A stretch of DNA of 25,469 bases from Prevotella sp. UBA2756. Its GTDB lineage: Bacteria > Bacteroidota > Bacteroidia > Bacteroidales > Bacteroidaceae. The position numbers and the translations under genes were made by a program. The stretch lies in NCBI GenBank assembly GCA_002353205.1, contig DEJE01000022.1:132483-157951 (forward strand). Reading direction: 5' to 3'. The notes beneath the pieces are model-generated. The model was not told where the DNA came from and did no database searches. It saw only the letters and a program-made list of their open reading frames with translations. The stretch's first letter is position 1. The number at the start of each line of letters is the position of its first letter. Positions 15,119-23,037 of the stretch are shown here, in pieces.

Positions 15119-16465
15119 ATGGAAGAGGTAAATAGTAAGAAATTGAAAGAAAAGGAAGGGCTGCTGGCCTTGTCTCCGCTGTTGGTGTTTGTAGTGCTCT
15201 ATCTCGCGACGAGCATTATTGTACAGGATTTCTACAAAGTCCCGCTCACCGTGGCATTCTTGTTATCGGGATTATATGCTGTCGGCACATCTAGAAGTCG
15301 GTCCCTTGATGAGTGCATAAGCGTTTACAGCCGTGGTGCCGGTTCACCCAAAATGATGCTGATGCTCTGGATCTTTGTGTTGGCCGGTGCTTTTGCCAAA
15401 ACCACTCAGGAAATGGGTGGTGTTGATGCCGTAGTGAATTTGGTGCTCTCACTGATGCCTGGAAACATGTTGCTGGCAGGGCTCTTTTTGGTCAGTTGTT
15501 TCGTCTCAATGAGTATAGGTACGAGCACAGGCACGGTGGCGGCGCTGGTTCCTATCGCTGTGGGCATTGCTCAGGCTACCGAGGCTTCAGTACCGATGAT
15601 GGCGGCTGCGGTAATCGGAGGATCTTTTTTTGGCGATAATCTTTCATTTATCTCAGACACCACCATTGCTGCCACACAGACGCAAGAATGCCGTATGCGT
15701 GATAAGTTCCGTGTCAATCTCTACATCACTGTACCGGTGGCTGTGTTGATTTTCTTCGTCTATGTCTTCAAAGGCATTGGCATGGAAATACCCGTTCATT
15801 CCCAGACGGTGGAATGGCTGAAGGTGTTACCTTATTTTGTAGTCCTCGGTCTTGCCTTAATAGGGGTAAATGTGATGGCTGTCTTGGCGTCAGGTCTCTT
15901 CCTGACAGGAATCATAGGTATTTACTGTGGCAGTTATGATATATTTGGGTGGATGGCATCTGCAGGAAGTGGTATTCAGGGTATGGGTGACATTATTATT
16001 GTGACCATGATGGCTGGCGGTTTGTTTGAGATAGTCAGTGAAAATGGCGGCATAGACTATCTGATAGACAAACTATCTAACCGTGTACATAGCGGCCGTG
16101 GAGCGGAACTGTCAGTTGCACTGATGGTCTCTCTGACCAATGTCTGCACGGCAAATAATACCGTAGCCATTCTCACTGTGGGTAATATAGCTAAGAAAAT
16201 TGGAAACCGTTTCGGAGTGGATCATTGCAAGTGCGCTTCCATCCTCGACACTTTCTCCTGCTCTGTTCAGGGATTGCTTCCCTATGGTATGCAGTTGATG
16301 ATGGCATCGGGGCTGACGGCATTGAGTCCTGTGGAGTTCCTGCCCTGGCTTTATTATCCCTTCGCCCTGGGATGTTTTGCCCTGCTTTCCATCCTGCTAC
16401 GTTATCCTCGAAAATATTCATCACGTCCGTGTCGGAAGGCAGTCCTTCCCGTTCGTTGCCGTTGA
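15119..16465 (+). CDS. Second NhaC-family transporter
   Basis: 448 aa, about 11-12 membrane helices, after a charged 13-residue N terminus. The family signature GDNLSFISDT is at 172-181, followed by TIAATQTQECRMRDKFRVN, which is typical of the NhaC subgroup found in Bacteroidetes. It differs clearly from the NhaC protein at 10278 (GDSVSPVSDT), so the two are not a recent duplication. It lies 10 nt after the OprC-like receptor gene and is probably co-transcribed with it. That pairing suggests inner-membrane handling of what the receptor brings in, or of an accompanying amino acid. Na+/H+ exchange remains possible. Confidence 0.85.
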   Translation: MEEVNSKKLKEKEGLLALSPLLVFVVLYLATSIIVQDFYKVPLTVAFLLSGLYAVGTSRSRSLDECISVYSRGAGSPKMMLMLWIFVLAGAFAKTTQEMGGVDAVVNLVLSLMPGNMLLAGLFLVSCFVSMSIGTSTGTVAALVPIAVGIAQATEASVPMMAAAVIGGSFFGDNLSFISDTTIAATQTQECRMRDKFRVNLYITVPVAVLIFFVYVFKGIGMEIPVHSQTVEWLKVLPYFVVLGLALIGVNVMAVLASGLFLTGIIGIYCGSYDIFGWMASAGSGIQGMGDIIIVTMMAGGLFEIVSENGGIDYLIDKLSNRVHSGRGAELSVALMVSLTNVCTANNTVAILTVGNIAKKIGNRFGVDHCKCASILDTFSCSVQGLLPYGMQLMMASGLTALSPVEFLPWLYYPFALGCFALLSILLRYPRKYSSRPCRKAVLPVRCR

Positions 16466-16476
16466 TTCTTTGTGAT

Positions 16477-16517
16477 ATAACACGAATGTGGTAGGCGGAA
16501 TACCTTGAACATGGTAT
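16477..16517 (+). promoter_or_regulatory. Two tandem 18-bp dyads upstream of the ATP-grasp operon
   Basis: Copy A is ATAAC-N8-GGTAG at 16477-16494. Copy B is a perfect ATACC-N8-GGTAT (extended AATACC...GGTATT) at 16500-16517. The 23-bp period and the overlap with the -33 position match the sites at 4043, 7228 and 9222. Confidence 0.65.
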
Positions 16518-16547
16518 TTCGGCAATGGGAATCGTGCCGTACCTTTG
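16517..16547 (+). promoter_or_regulatory. Promoter of the ATP-grasp/esterase/symporter operon
   Basis: The -7 box TACCTTTG lies at 16540-16547. At the -33 position there is TTT (16517-16519) instead of TTG, with the same 20-nt spacer. A weaker -33 overlapped by a perfect dyad would fit a promoter that depends on an activator. The TTG at 16545 lies inside the -7 box and cannot be the start codon. Confidence 0.8.
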
Positions 16548-16574
16548 CACCGAAAGAACAAAACAAGCAAAAGG

Positions 16575-17810
16575 ATGAACTTTATATTCATATCACCCCA
16601 CTTCCCCCATACCTACTGGGAGTTTTGCCAGCGCCTGCAGCGCAACGGCGTGCGCGTGCTGGGCATTGCCGATGCACCGTATGATCAGTTGTCGGCCGAA
16701 CTGAAGGGTTCGCTCACGGAGTATTACCGGGTGAGCAATCTGGAGAACTACGATGAGGTGTATCGCGCCGTGGCTTTCTTTGCCTTCAAGTACGGCCGGA
16801 TAGACTGGATAGAGTCGAACAATGAGTATTGGCTGGAGCAGGATGCACGGCTGCGGACCGACTTCCATGTGACGACCGGACTGCAGGCCGACGAGGTGCA
16901 GGCCGTGAAGGAGAAGTCGGCCATGAAGAAAGACTTTGCCAAGGGAGGGATCCCCACGGCCCGGCAGATTCAATGCGCTGAGGGCTACTATGCCGTGGAG
17001 GCCTTTGCACAGGATGTAGGTTTTCCGGTCATCGCCAAGCCGAATGTGGGCGTGGGCGCCGGCGGGACTTACAAGATAGCTGACTTCGGGGAGCTGAGCC
17101 GTTTCTTCGAAACGGTGCAAAGCGTGGCGCAATATGTGGTGGAGGAGTTCATCACGGGCGACATCTGCTCGTATGATGCCGTGATTGACAGTCGGTCGAG
17201 GCCGTTGTTTGAGTCGATGACGGTGTGGCCTCCTTCGATTATGGATATTGTGAACCGGCAGCTGGATTTGTCTTACTATGTGGCTCCCGTGATGCCTGAG
17301 AGTCTGCGTGTGCTGGGGCGGCAGACGGTGGAGGCCTTCGGGGTGAAGAGCCGCTTTGTGCACCTGGAGTTTTTCCGCCTTGACTGTGACCGCAAGGGAC
17401 TGGGGCAGAAGGGTGACTTCGTGGCATTGGAGGTGAACATGCGCCCCGCCGGAGGCTATACGCCGGATATGATCAATTTCGCTCACAGTACGGATGTGTA
17501 TCGCATCTGGGCGGATATGATAGCCTACGACAAGTCGCAGACGGCAGCCGGTTATCAGCACGATAGGGGCAACGCCCTGTCGTTGCCGTGGAAGGACGAG
17601 TATTATTGTGCCTTTGCTTCTCGGCGCGACATCTATAGCTACCGTCACAGCGATGCTGAGGTGGCTGAACGATATGCCGGGCAGATGGTCATGCAGGAAC
17701 GGATGCCGGAGATACTCTCGGGGGCAATGGGGCAGCAGATGTTTACCGTCCGCCTGAAGACCTACGAAGAGGTAGAGTCTTTCGTGGCTTATGTCCACGA
17801 GAAGGCCTGA
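16575..17810 (+). CDS. ATP-grasp carboxylate-amine/thiol ligase
   Basis: 411 aa from the ATG at 16575; a 10-residue upstream extension from TTG is rejected because it would start in the promoter. The N-terminal pre-ATP-grasp part (1-110) is followed by the ATP-grasp core. This includes FPVIAKPNVGVGAGG (150-164, ATP-binding K155), VVEEFITGD (188-196) and the Mg2+-binding VALEVNMRPAGG (283-294; E286, N288, R290). Such enzymes activate a carboxylate as an acyl phosphate and join it to an amine or thiol, as in dipeptide, glutathione-like or peptide-derivative synthesis. The substrate is unknown. It is first in an operon with an esterase (50 nt downstream) and a symporter, and its promoter carries the shared dyads. 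It may build or recycle a small amino-acid conjugate. Confidence 0.85.
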   Translation: MNFIFISPHFPHTYWEFCQRLQRNGVRVLGIADAPYDQLSAELKGSLTEYYRVSNLENYDEVYRAVAFFAFKYGRIDWIESNNEYWLEQDARLRTDFHVTTGLQADEVQAVKEKSAMKKDFAKGGIPTARQIQCAEGYYAVEAFAQDVGFPVIAKPNVGVGAGGTYKIADFGELSRFFETVQSVAQYVVEEFITGDICSYDAVIDSRSRPLFESMTVWPPSIMDIVNRQLDLSYYVAPVMPESLRVLGRQTVEAFGVKSRFVHLEFFRLDCDRKGLGQKGDFVALEVNMRPAGGYTPDMINFAHSTDVYRIWADMIAYDKSQTAAGYQHDRGNALSLPWKDEYYCAFASRRDIYSYRHSDAEVAERYAGQMVMQERMPEILSGAMGQQMFTVRLKTYEEVESFVAYVHEKA

Positions 17811-17860
17811 TCTCACAATAAAAGAGGAAACCGATACGTTATGTCAATAATAAACGAAAA

Positions 17861-18619
17861 ATGGAAATACAGTATAAAAAGCACTACAGCACAAACCTGA
17901 ATCGCGATATGGAGTATAAGACCTACGGTGAAAAGGGACATCCCGTATTGGTCTTCCCCTCGCAGGACGGACGCTTCTACGATTATCAGGATTTCGACAT
18001 GGTGGGGACGCTCTCGCAGTTTATCGACCGCGGGCAGATTCGCCTGATCTGTGTGGACAGCATTGACCGTGAGACCTGGTCCGACGTTGGCGGCGACCAC
18101 CATCAGCGCATATCGCTGCATGAGCGTTGGTTTCATTATGTTGTGGATGAGTTGATACCCGAAGTCCGTCATTTCTCAAATGAGACTTTTATCGTGACTG
18201 GCTGCTCGATGGGCGGTTTCCATGCTGGTAATTTCTTTTTCCGTCGGCCTGACTTGTTTGACTCGTTGCTGGCGTTGAGTGGTCTCTACTATGCCGGCTA
18301 TTTCTTCCCGAACTATCAGGATCCGTTGGTCTATGACAACTCGCCCTACGATTTCCTGCAGCAGATGCCGGCCGACCATCCTTACTGGGACGTATATCGC
18401 CAGCGGCGCATCATCCTCTGCGTGGGACAGGGTGCGTGGGAGGATGAATTGTTGGAAAGTACGCGCCGGATGGATGCTCTGCTCAGGGAGCATCATGTTC
18501 CGGCGTGGGTTGACTATTGGGGATACGACTCGGCCCACGACTGGGCCTGGTGGCGCAAGCAGGTCTATTATTTTATGGACAAACTTGAGAATACTGATAA
18601 TGTGGAGTATATAATATGA
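17861..18619 (+). CDS. Alpha/beta-hydrolase esterase (esterase D/Fes-like family)
   Basis: 252 aa, no signal peptide, so cytosolic. The nucleophile elbow is GCSMGG with S116, and H226 in DSAHDWAWW is the likely catalytic His. The layout (HPVLVFPSQDGRFYDYQDF early, C-terminal W-GYDSAHDW) is that of the putative-esterase family that contains S-formylglutathione hydrolase and enterobactin esterase. These cleave small esters, including metal-chelator esters after uptake, but the substrate here is not identifiable. It lies between the ATP-grasp ligase and the symporter and overlaps the symporter start by 4 nt (ATGA), so the three act together. Confidence 0.82.
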   Translation: MEIQYKKHYSTNLNRDMEYKTYGEKGHPVLVFPSQDGRFYDYQDFDMVGTLSQFIDRGQIRLICVDSIDRETWSDVGGDHHQRISLHERWFHYVVDELIPEVRHFSNETFIVTGCSMGGFHAGNFFFRRPDLFDSLLALSGLYYAGYFFPNYQDPLVYDNSPYDFLQQMPADHPYWDVYRQRRIILCVGQGAWEDELLESTRRMDALLREHHVPAWVDYWGYDSAHDWAWWRKQVYYFMDKLENTDNVEYII

Positions 18620-19821
18620 GAAATCTTTTGTTATGGATTGGCGCCCTCGTCGTGGGTGCTGTGTTGGGGCTGCTGGGCGTGGAATGGCTTAACGGCCTGA
18701 TGGATTTCGTGGCTACGGTCTATACGCGGCTGTTCCAGTTGCTGGCCGTGCCCACCATAGCACTGGCCGTCATCACAACGCTCACCTCGTTCGGACGGCA
18801 GCAGGGCGCGGGGCGCATCTTCAGGAAGACATTGTTTTATACGCTCTTCACGACTGTAGTGGCTGCGGCTGTCGGACTGTTGCTCTATGTGGTGGTGGCT
18901 CCCGAAAATCTGTCGGTGCCCACGGCAGGGACAAACGTTGACTCCCTGGGGCTGAAACCCGAAGTGTCTTTCTATGATCATATCCTGGCGGTCATTCCCG
19001 GCAATGTGGTTAAGCCTTTTCTGGAAGGCAATGTGCTCAGCATCTTGCTGGTTTCCATAGCCGTAGGACTGGGGCTGGCACGACTGCCGGAAACCGTAGG
19101 CAGACAGGCGGTGGTGAATTTCCTGCACGGACTTCAGGAGTTGCTCTTCCTGCTGATCCGCTGGCTTATCTGGACGTTGCCCTTGGGCATCGTGGCCTTT
19201 TCGGCCCAGCTCTCTTCGCAGCTCTCGGCGGGTGTGGCCTTGGCTTCGTTGGGTAAATATGTGGCCGTCATCCTGAGTGGCAATGCGTTGCAATTTTTCG
19301 TGGTGCTTCCCCTGTTTCTGTTGGCTCGCGGCATCAATCCGCTACAGGCGCTTCGTGCGATGATGCCCGCCGTCTTGATGGCTCTCTTCACGAAGAGCAG
19401 TGCCGCCACGCTGCCCGTGACGATGCAGAGTGCCGAGGAGCGGTTGGGGGCGGAGCCTCGTGTGGCCCGTTTCGTGCTGCCCATTTGTACCACCATCAAT
19501 ATGAATGGCTGTGCTGCTTTTATCCTGGTGACCTCCCTTTTCGTGATGCAGAATGGCGGCATGCCCCTCACCTGGACCACCATGCTCCTATGGCTCCTTA
19601 TCTCGGTCATCTCTGCCGTGGGCAATGCCGGGGTGCCGATGGGCTGCTATTTCCTCACGTTCTCGCTGATGTCGGGCATTGGTGCCCCGGTGAGTGTGCT
19701 GGGCATCATTCTCCCCATCTATACCATCATTGATATGATAGAGACGGCCGAAAACGTGTGGTCGGATTCGTGCGTCTGCGCGATGGTGAATAAAGAGACC
19801 CACCCCAGAATCGTCAAATAG
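18616..19821 (+). CDS. DAACS-family Na+/amino-acid (dicarboxylate) symporter with altered binding site
   Basis: 401 aa with the glutamate-transporter fold. The HP1 serine motif SSAATLPVT is at 261-269, TM7 reads NMNGCA (295-300; usually NMDGT), HP2 has NAGVPMG (337-343), and TM8 reads DMIETAENVWSD (373-384). Placed against GltPh, the aspartate binding the substrate amino group (D394) is kept as D373, and N401/D405 are kept as N380/D384. The arginine that grips the side-chain carboxylate (R397) is E376 here, and the sodium-site Asp of NMDGT is Asn. Transport of acidic amino acids is therefore unlikely; a neutral or basic amino acid or conjugate fits better. The alignment is by eye. It is the last gene of the operon. 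Confidence 0.85.
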   Translation: MRNLLLWIGALVVGAVLGLLGVEWLNGLMDFVATVYTRLFQLLAVPTIALAVITTLTSFGRQQGAGRIFRKTLFYTLFTTVVAAAVGLLLYVVVAPENLSVPTAGTNVDSLGLKPEVSFYDHILAVIPGNVVKPFLEGNVLSILLVSIAVGLGLARLPETVGRQAVVNFLHGLQELLFLLIRWLIWTLPLGIVAFSAQLSSQLSAGVALASLGKYVAVILSGNALQFFVVLPLFLLARGINPLQALRAMMPAVLMALFTKSSAATLPVTMQSAEERLGAEPRVARFVLPICTTINMNGCAAFILVTSLFVMQNGGMPLTWTTMLLWLLISVISAVGNAGVPMGCYFLTFSLMSGIGAPVSVLGIILPIYTIIDMIETAENVWSDSCVCAMVNKETHPRIVK

Positions 19822-19845
19822 TGAAATAGTCAAATCGTCAAATAG
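19809..19845. repeat. 13-bp direct repeat straddling the symporter stop
   Basis: AATCGTCAAATAG occurs at 19809-19821 and 19833-19845, separated by a related GAAATAGTCAA word. It is AT-rich spacer without visible function. The region 19822-20024 holds otherwise only the metY promoter. Confidence 0.5.
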
Positions 19846-19943
19846 AATATTTTTCTGCTGGAATAGTCTTGAATGGATGGTTTTAGAATAAACCTCTTTG
19901 ATTTTTCTGGCTATAGATTTATCTTCTGGATTTAAGCAAAAAT

Positions 19944-19974
19944 TTGGTGGATAGTTCTAAAGTCCGTAACTTTG
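19944..19974 (+). promoter_or_regulatory. Promoter of metY
   Basis: TTTG with TTG at 19944-19946, a 20-nt spacer and TAACTTTG at 19967-19974. The upstream positions where the other four promoters carry ATACC-N8-GGTAT have no match, so this promoter is outside that putative regulon. The leader to the ATG at 20025 is only about 45 nt, too short for a SAM riboswitch. Confidence 0.85.
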
Positions 19975-20024
19975 CACCCAGAAAACAATTAATAACAAAT
20001 AAAGAAAAAGAAAGGAAAAAGACT

Positions 20025-21314
20025 ATGAGTAAGAAGAATTATCGTTTCGAGACTTTGCAGCTCCATGTAGGCCAGGAACAGGCCGACCCCGCAACCGACG
20101 CCCGTGCGGTGCCCATCTACCAGACCACAAGCTACGTGTTCCATAACTCTCAGCACGCTGCCGACCGCTTCGGTCTGCGCGATGCCGGTAATATCTACGG
20201 CCGACTGACCAACTCCACGCAGGGCGTGTTTGAAGACCGCGTGGCAGCTCTGGAGGGCGGTGTGGCCGGACTGGCCGTGGCCTCTGGCGCTGCAGCCATC
20301 ACCTACGCCCTGCAGAACATCGTGCAGGCGGGCGACCACATCGTGGCTGCCGACAATCTCTACGGCGGTTCCTATAATCTGATCACTCACACGCTGGCCA
20401 CCCAGGGCGTCGAGAACACCATCGTCAACGTGAACGACCTGCAGGCACTCGAGGCTGCCATACAGCCCAACACGAAGGTGGTCTTTGCCGAGACCTTCGG
20501 CAACCCTAACAGCGACGTGCTCGACCTGGAGGGCGTGGCAGCCGTTGCCCATAAGCACGGCATCCCCCTCATCGTGGACAACACGTTCGGCACACCTTAT
20601 TTAATCAGGCCACTGGAGCACGGAGCCGACATCGTAGTGCACTCGGCCACCAAGTTCCTAGGCGGACATGGCAGCAGTCTGGGCGGCGTAATCGTCGACG
20701 GCGGCAAGTTCGACTGGACGGCCAACCCCGACAAGTTCCCCACACTGGCCAAGCCCGACCCCTCGTATCACGGCATCGTGTTTGCCGACGCCGTGGGAGC
20801 AGCAGCCTTCGTCACCCGCATCCGTGCCGTCTTGCTGCGCGACACCGGGGCCACCATTTCGCCCTTCAACGCCTTCATCCTGCTGCAGGGCGTTGAGACA
20901 CTGAGCCTGCGCGTGGAGCGCCATGTGGAGAATGCGCTGAAGGTGGTCGACTTCCTGGCTCGCCATCCGAAAGTGGCCAAGGTGAACCACCCGGCCCTGG
21001 AGAGCCATCGCGACCACCAGCTCTACCAGAAATACTTCCCGCAGGGCGGCGGTTCCATCTTCACTTTCGAGATCAAGGGCGGACAGGAAGAGGCGTGGAA
21101 GTTCATCGACGCGCTGCAGATATTCTCGCTGCTGGCCAACGTGGCCGACGTGAAGAGCCTCGTCATCCATCCCTACACCACCACTCACTCGCAGCTCTCG
21201 CCCGAGGAACTGGCCGAACAGCACATCACGCCATCGACCATCCGCCTCTCAATCGGCACGGAGCACATCGACGACATCATTGACGATCTGTCGCAAGCTT
21301 TCGACAAAATATAA
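20025..21314 (+). CDS. metY: O-acetylhomoserine aminocarboxypropyltransferase (sulfhydrylase)
   Basis: 429 aa from the ATG at 20025. A TTG start 81 nt upstream would lie on the -33 element and is rejected. The protein belongs to the Cys/Met-metabolism PLP family: K210 in HSATKFLGGHG forms the Schiff base, with YGRLTNST (58-65), the SGAAAI stretch and DNTFGTPYL (185-193) around the cofactor. The length and the long insertion near 220-270 fit MetY rather than cystathionine gamma-synthase. It uses O-acetylhomoserine plus sulfide to make homocysteine, the direct-sulfhydrylation route to methionine. The enzyme would consume the sulfide that a cysteine-desulfidase produces, but the promoters differ. 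cysK lies downstream. Confidence 0.93.
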   Translation: MSKKNYRFETLQLHVGQEQADPATDARAVPIYQTTSYVFHNSQHAADRFGLRDAGNIYGRLTNSTQGVFEDRVAALEGGVAGLAVASGAAAITYALQNIVQAGDHIVAADNLYGGSYNLITHTLATQGVENTIVNVNDLQALEAAIQPNTKVVFAETFGNPNSDVLDLEGVAAVAHKHGIPLIVDNTFGTPYLIRPLEHGADIVVHSATKFLGGHGSSLGGVIVDGGKFDWTANPDKFPTLAKPDPSYHGIVFADAVGAAAFVTRIRAVLLRDTGATISPFNAFILLQGVETLSLRVERHVENALKVVDFLARHPKVAKVNHPALESHRDHQLYQKYFPQGGGSIFTFEIKGGQEEAWKFIDALQIFSLLANVADVKSLVIHPYTTTHSQLSPEELAEQHITPSTIRLSIGTEHIDDIIDDLSQAFDKI

Positions 21315-21347
21315 TAAGTTGCCGATTTTTGAGTTTATAGATTAGAG

Positions 21348-22058
21348 ATGAAAGAAAGGATTGCACTGGTGACAGGTGCCAACAAGGGAATAGGGTTCGG
21401 CATTGCCAAACATTTGGGGCTGAGTGGATGGAAAGTAATCCTCGGTGCACGCAACCGAGAGCGCGCGGAGAAAGCTATCGGCGAATTAGCCTCGGCAGGA
21501 GTTGACATTATAGGCTGGACAAACATCGAGCTGACCGACCCCGACAGTCTGGAACAGGCTGTCAGGGAGGTGAGCGAGAAATTCAGCGGACTGTCACTGC
21601 TGGTCAACAATGCCGGCATACCGGGCGACATGAGCGTGGACAGCCAGCACACGGAAATCGGCGACATCAGGAAGACCCTCGAAGTGAACTTCATCGGCAC
21701 CTTCACGCTGACCAAGGCCCTGCTGCCACTGCTCGAACAGAACGGCGGAAGAATCGTCAACATCACCGTGCCGTCGGAAATCAGCCCCTACTGGCATCCG
21801 CTGGCCTACGTGGCCAGCAAGGCTGCACAGAACGCCATGATGGGCGTGATGGCCACCGAGTTTGAGCAGAACAGCACACCCGTGGAAATCTTCTCCGTGC
21901 ATCCGGGACCCACCACCACCGACCTGAACGGGAACATGGCGCTGCCGGGGTTCCACGACATCGAGACGGTGGGCCGCAAGACGGCTGAACTGATCAACGA
22001 CGGACAGAACCATCAGGGAGAGTTCATCGAGCTCTATCCCATTGTGAAAGAGGATTAA
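21348..22058 (+). CDS. Short-chain dehydrogenase/reductase (SDR)
   Basis: 236 aa. The cofactor motif TGANKGIG (9-16) is followed by R35, suggesting NADPH, and by NNAG (87-90) and the catalytic YVASK (Y154, K158). The usual catalytic Ser lies 13 residues before the Tyr; that position is V141 and the nearest serines are S143 and S146, so the active-site geometry may be shifted. The overall shape resembles carbonyl-reductase-type SDRs. The substrate is unknown. It lies 33 nt after metY and 31 nt before cysK without an obvious promoter and is probably co-transcribed, although an SDR has no standard role in sulfur assimilation. Confidence 0.85.
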   Translation: MKERIALVTGANKGIGFGIAKHLGLSGWKVILGARNRERAEKAIGELASAGVDIIGWTNIELTDPDSLEQAVREVSEKFSGLSLLVNNAGIPGDMSVDSQHTEIGDIRKTLEVNFIGTFTLTKALLPLLEQNGGRIVNITVPSEISPYWHPLAYVASKAAQNAMMGVMATEFEQNSTPVEIFSVHPGPTTTDLNGNMALPGFHDIETVGRKTAELINDGQNHQGEFIELYPIVKED

Positions 22059-22089
22059 GAATTTGACATACTAAAAAACAATCCATGTT

Positions 22090-23037
22090 ATGGCTAAGAT
22101 TGCAACAAAGCTGACCGAGCTCATCGGCAACACCCCACTACTTGAGCTCAACAAGTTTTCACAGGCAAAGGGCATCGAGACGCCCGTCATTGCCAAAGTT
22201 GAGTATTTCAACCCGGGCGGCAGCGTCAAGGACCGTATCGCTCTGGCCATGATCGAGGATGCGGAACAGCGCGGAATCCTGAAACCCGGAGCTACCATCA
22301 TCGAACCCACCAGCGGAAACACCGGCGTAGGACTGGCACTGGTGAGCGCCGTCAAGGGCTACCATCTCATTCTGACCATGCCCGAGACGATGAGCATCGA
22401 GCGTCGCAACCTGGTGAAAGCATACGGTGCTGAGGTACGTCTGACCCCCGGCAAAGACGGTATGCCCGGTGCCATCCGCGCTGCCGAGACTCTGCGCGAC
22501 GCCACTCCCGGCAGTGTCATTCTGCAGCAGTTTGAGAATCCGGCTAACCCTGCACGCCACTATGCCACCACCGGCCCCGAAATCTGGCGCGACACCGACG
22601 GCAAGGTAGACATCCTCGTGGCTGGCGTGGGAACGGGCGGCACCATCTCGGGAAGCGGAAAATATCTGAAGGAGCAGAATCCCAACGTGAAAGTGATTGC
22701 CGTAGAACCGAAGTCGTCGCCCGTGCTGAACGGCGGACAGAGCGGCCCGCACAAGATTCAGGGCATCGGTGCAGGCTTCGTGCCCAGCACCTACGATGCC
22801 GCCGTCATCGACGAAGTGTTCGACGTGGAAAACGACGATGCCATCCGCGCGGGTCGTGAGGTGGCCCAGCAGGAAGGACTGCTCGTGGGCATTTCCGCCG
22901 GAGCCGCACTCTTTGCAGCTGCCGAGGTAGCTAAGCGCGAAGAGAACAAAGGCAAGAAGATCGTTGTGCTGCTGCCCGACACGGGCGAGCGCTATCTCTC
23001 CACCGTGCTCTACGCTTTCGATGACTATCCGCTGTAA
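22090..23037 (+). CDS. cysK: Cysteine synthase (O-acetylserine sulfhydrylase)
   Basis: 315 aa, normal length. PLP lysine K47 in NPGGSVKDR, the substrate-binding loop PTSGNTG (73-79), the phosphate-binding GTGGT loop (VGTGGTISGSG) and the C-terminal LLPDTGERYLS are all present. It makes L-cysteine from O-acetylserine and sulfide using PLP. With metY it forms the sulfide-fixing block. There is no regulatory CBS domain, so it is not cystathionine beta-synthase. The start at 22090 is preceded by an AT-rich spacer. Confidence 0.95.
   Translation: MAKIATKLTELIGNTPLLELNKFSQAKGIETPVIAKVEYFNPGGSVKDRIALAMIEDAEQRGILKPGATIIEPTSGNTGVGLALVSAVKGYHLILTMPETMSIERRNLVKAYGAEVRLTPGKDGMPGAIRAAETLRDATPGSVILQQFENPANPARHYATTGPEIWRDTDGKVDILVAGVGTGGTISGSGKYLKEQNPNVKVIAVEPKSSPVLNGGQSGPHKIQGIGAGFVPSTYDAAVIDEVFDVENDDAIRAGREVAQQEGLLVGISAGAALFAAAEVAKREENKGKKIVVLLPDTGERYLSTVLYAFDDYPL

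Noticed and set aside
4043..16517. Naming the dyad-binding regulator (for example a CsoR/CstR-, CymR/Rrf2- or Crp-type protein).
   Set aside because: ATACC-N8-GGTAT does not match a consensus I can assign with confidence, and no candidate regulator gene lies inside the block. The LuxR-type protein at 471 is near but not linked by evidence.
16545..16574. N-terminal extension of the ATP-grasp protein from a TTG at 16545.
   Set aside because: The TTG is inside the -7 box TACCTTTG, so it would lie upstream of the transcript. The ATG at 16575 is the real start.
19944..20024. 27-residue N-terminal extension of MetY from a TTG at 19944.
   Set aside because: The TTG is the -33 element and the extension covers the promoter. 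MetY homologues begin at the ATG at 20025.
19975..20024. SAM riboswitch before metY.
   Set aside because: The leader between the promoter and start codon is only about 45 nt, and no paired structure of that type is visible.
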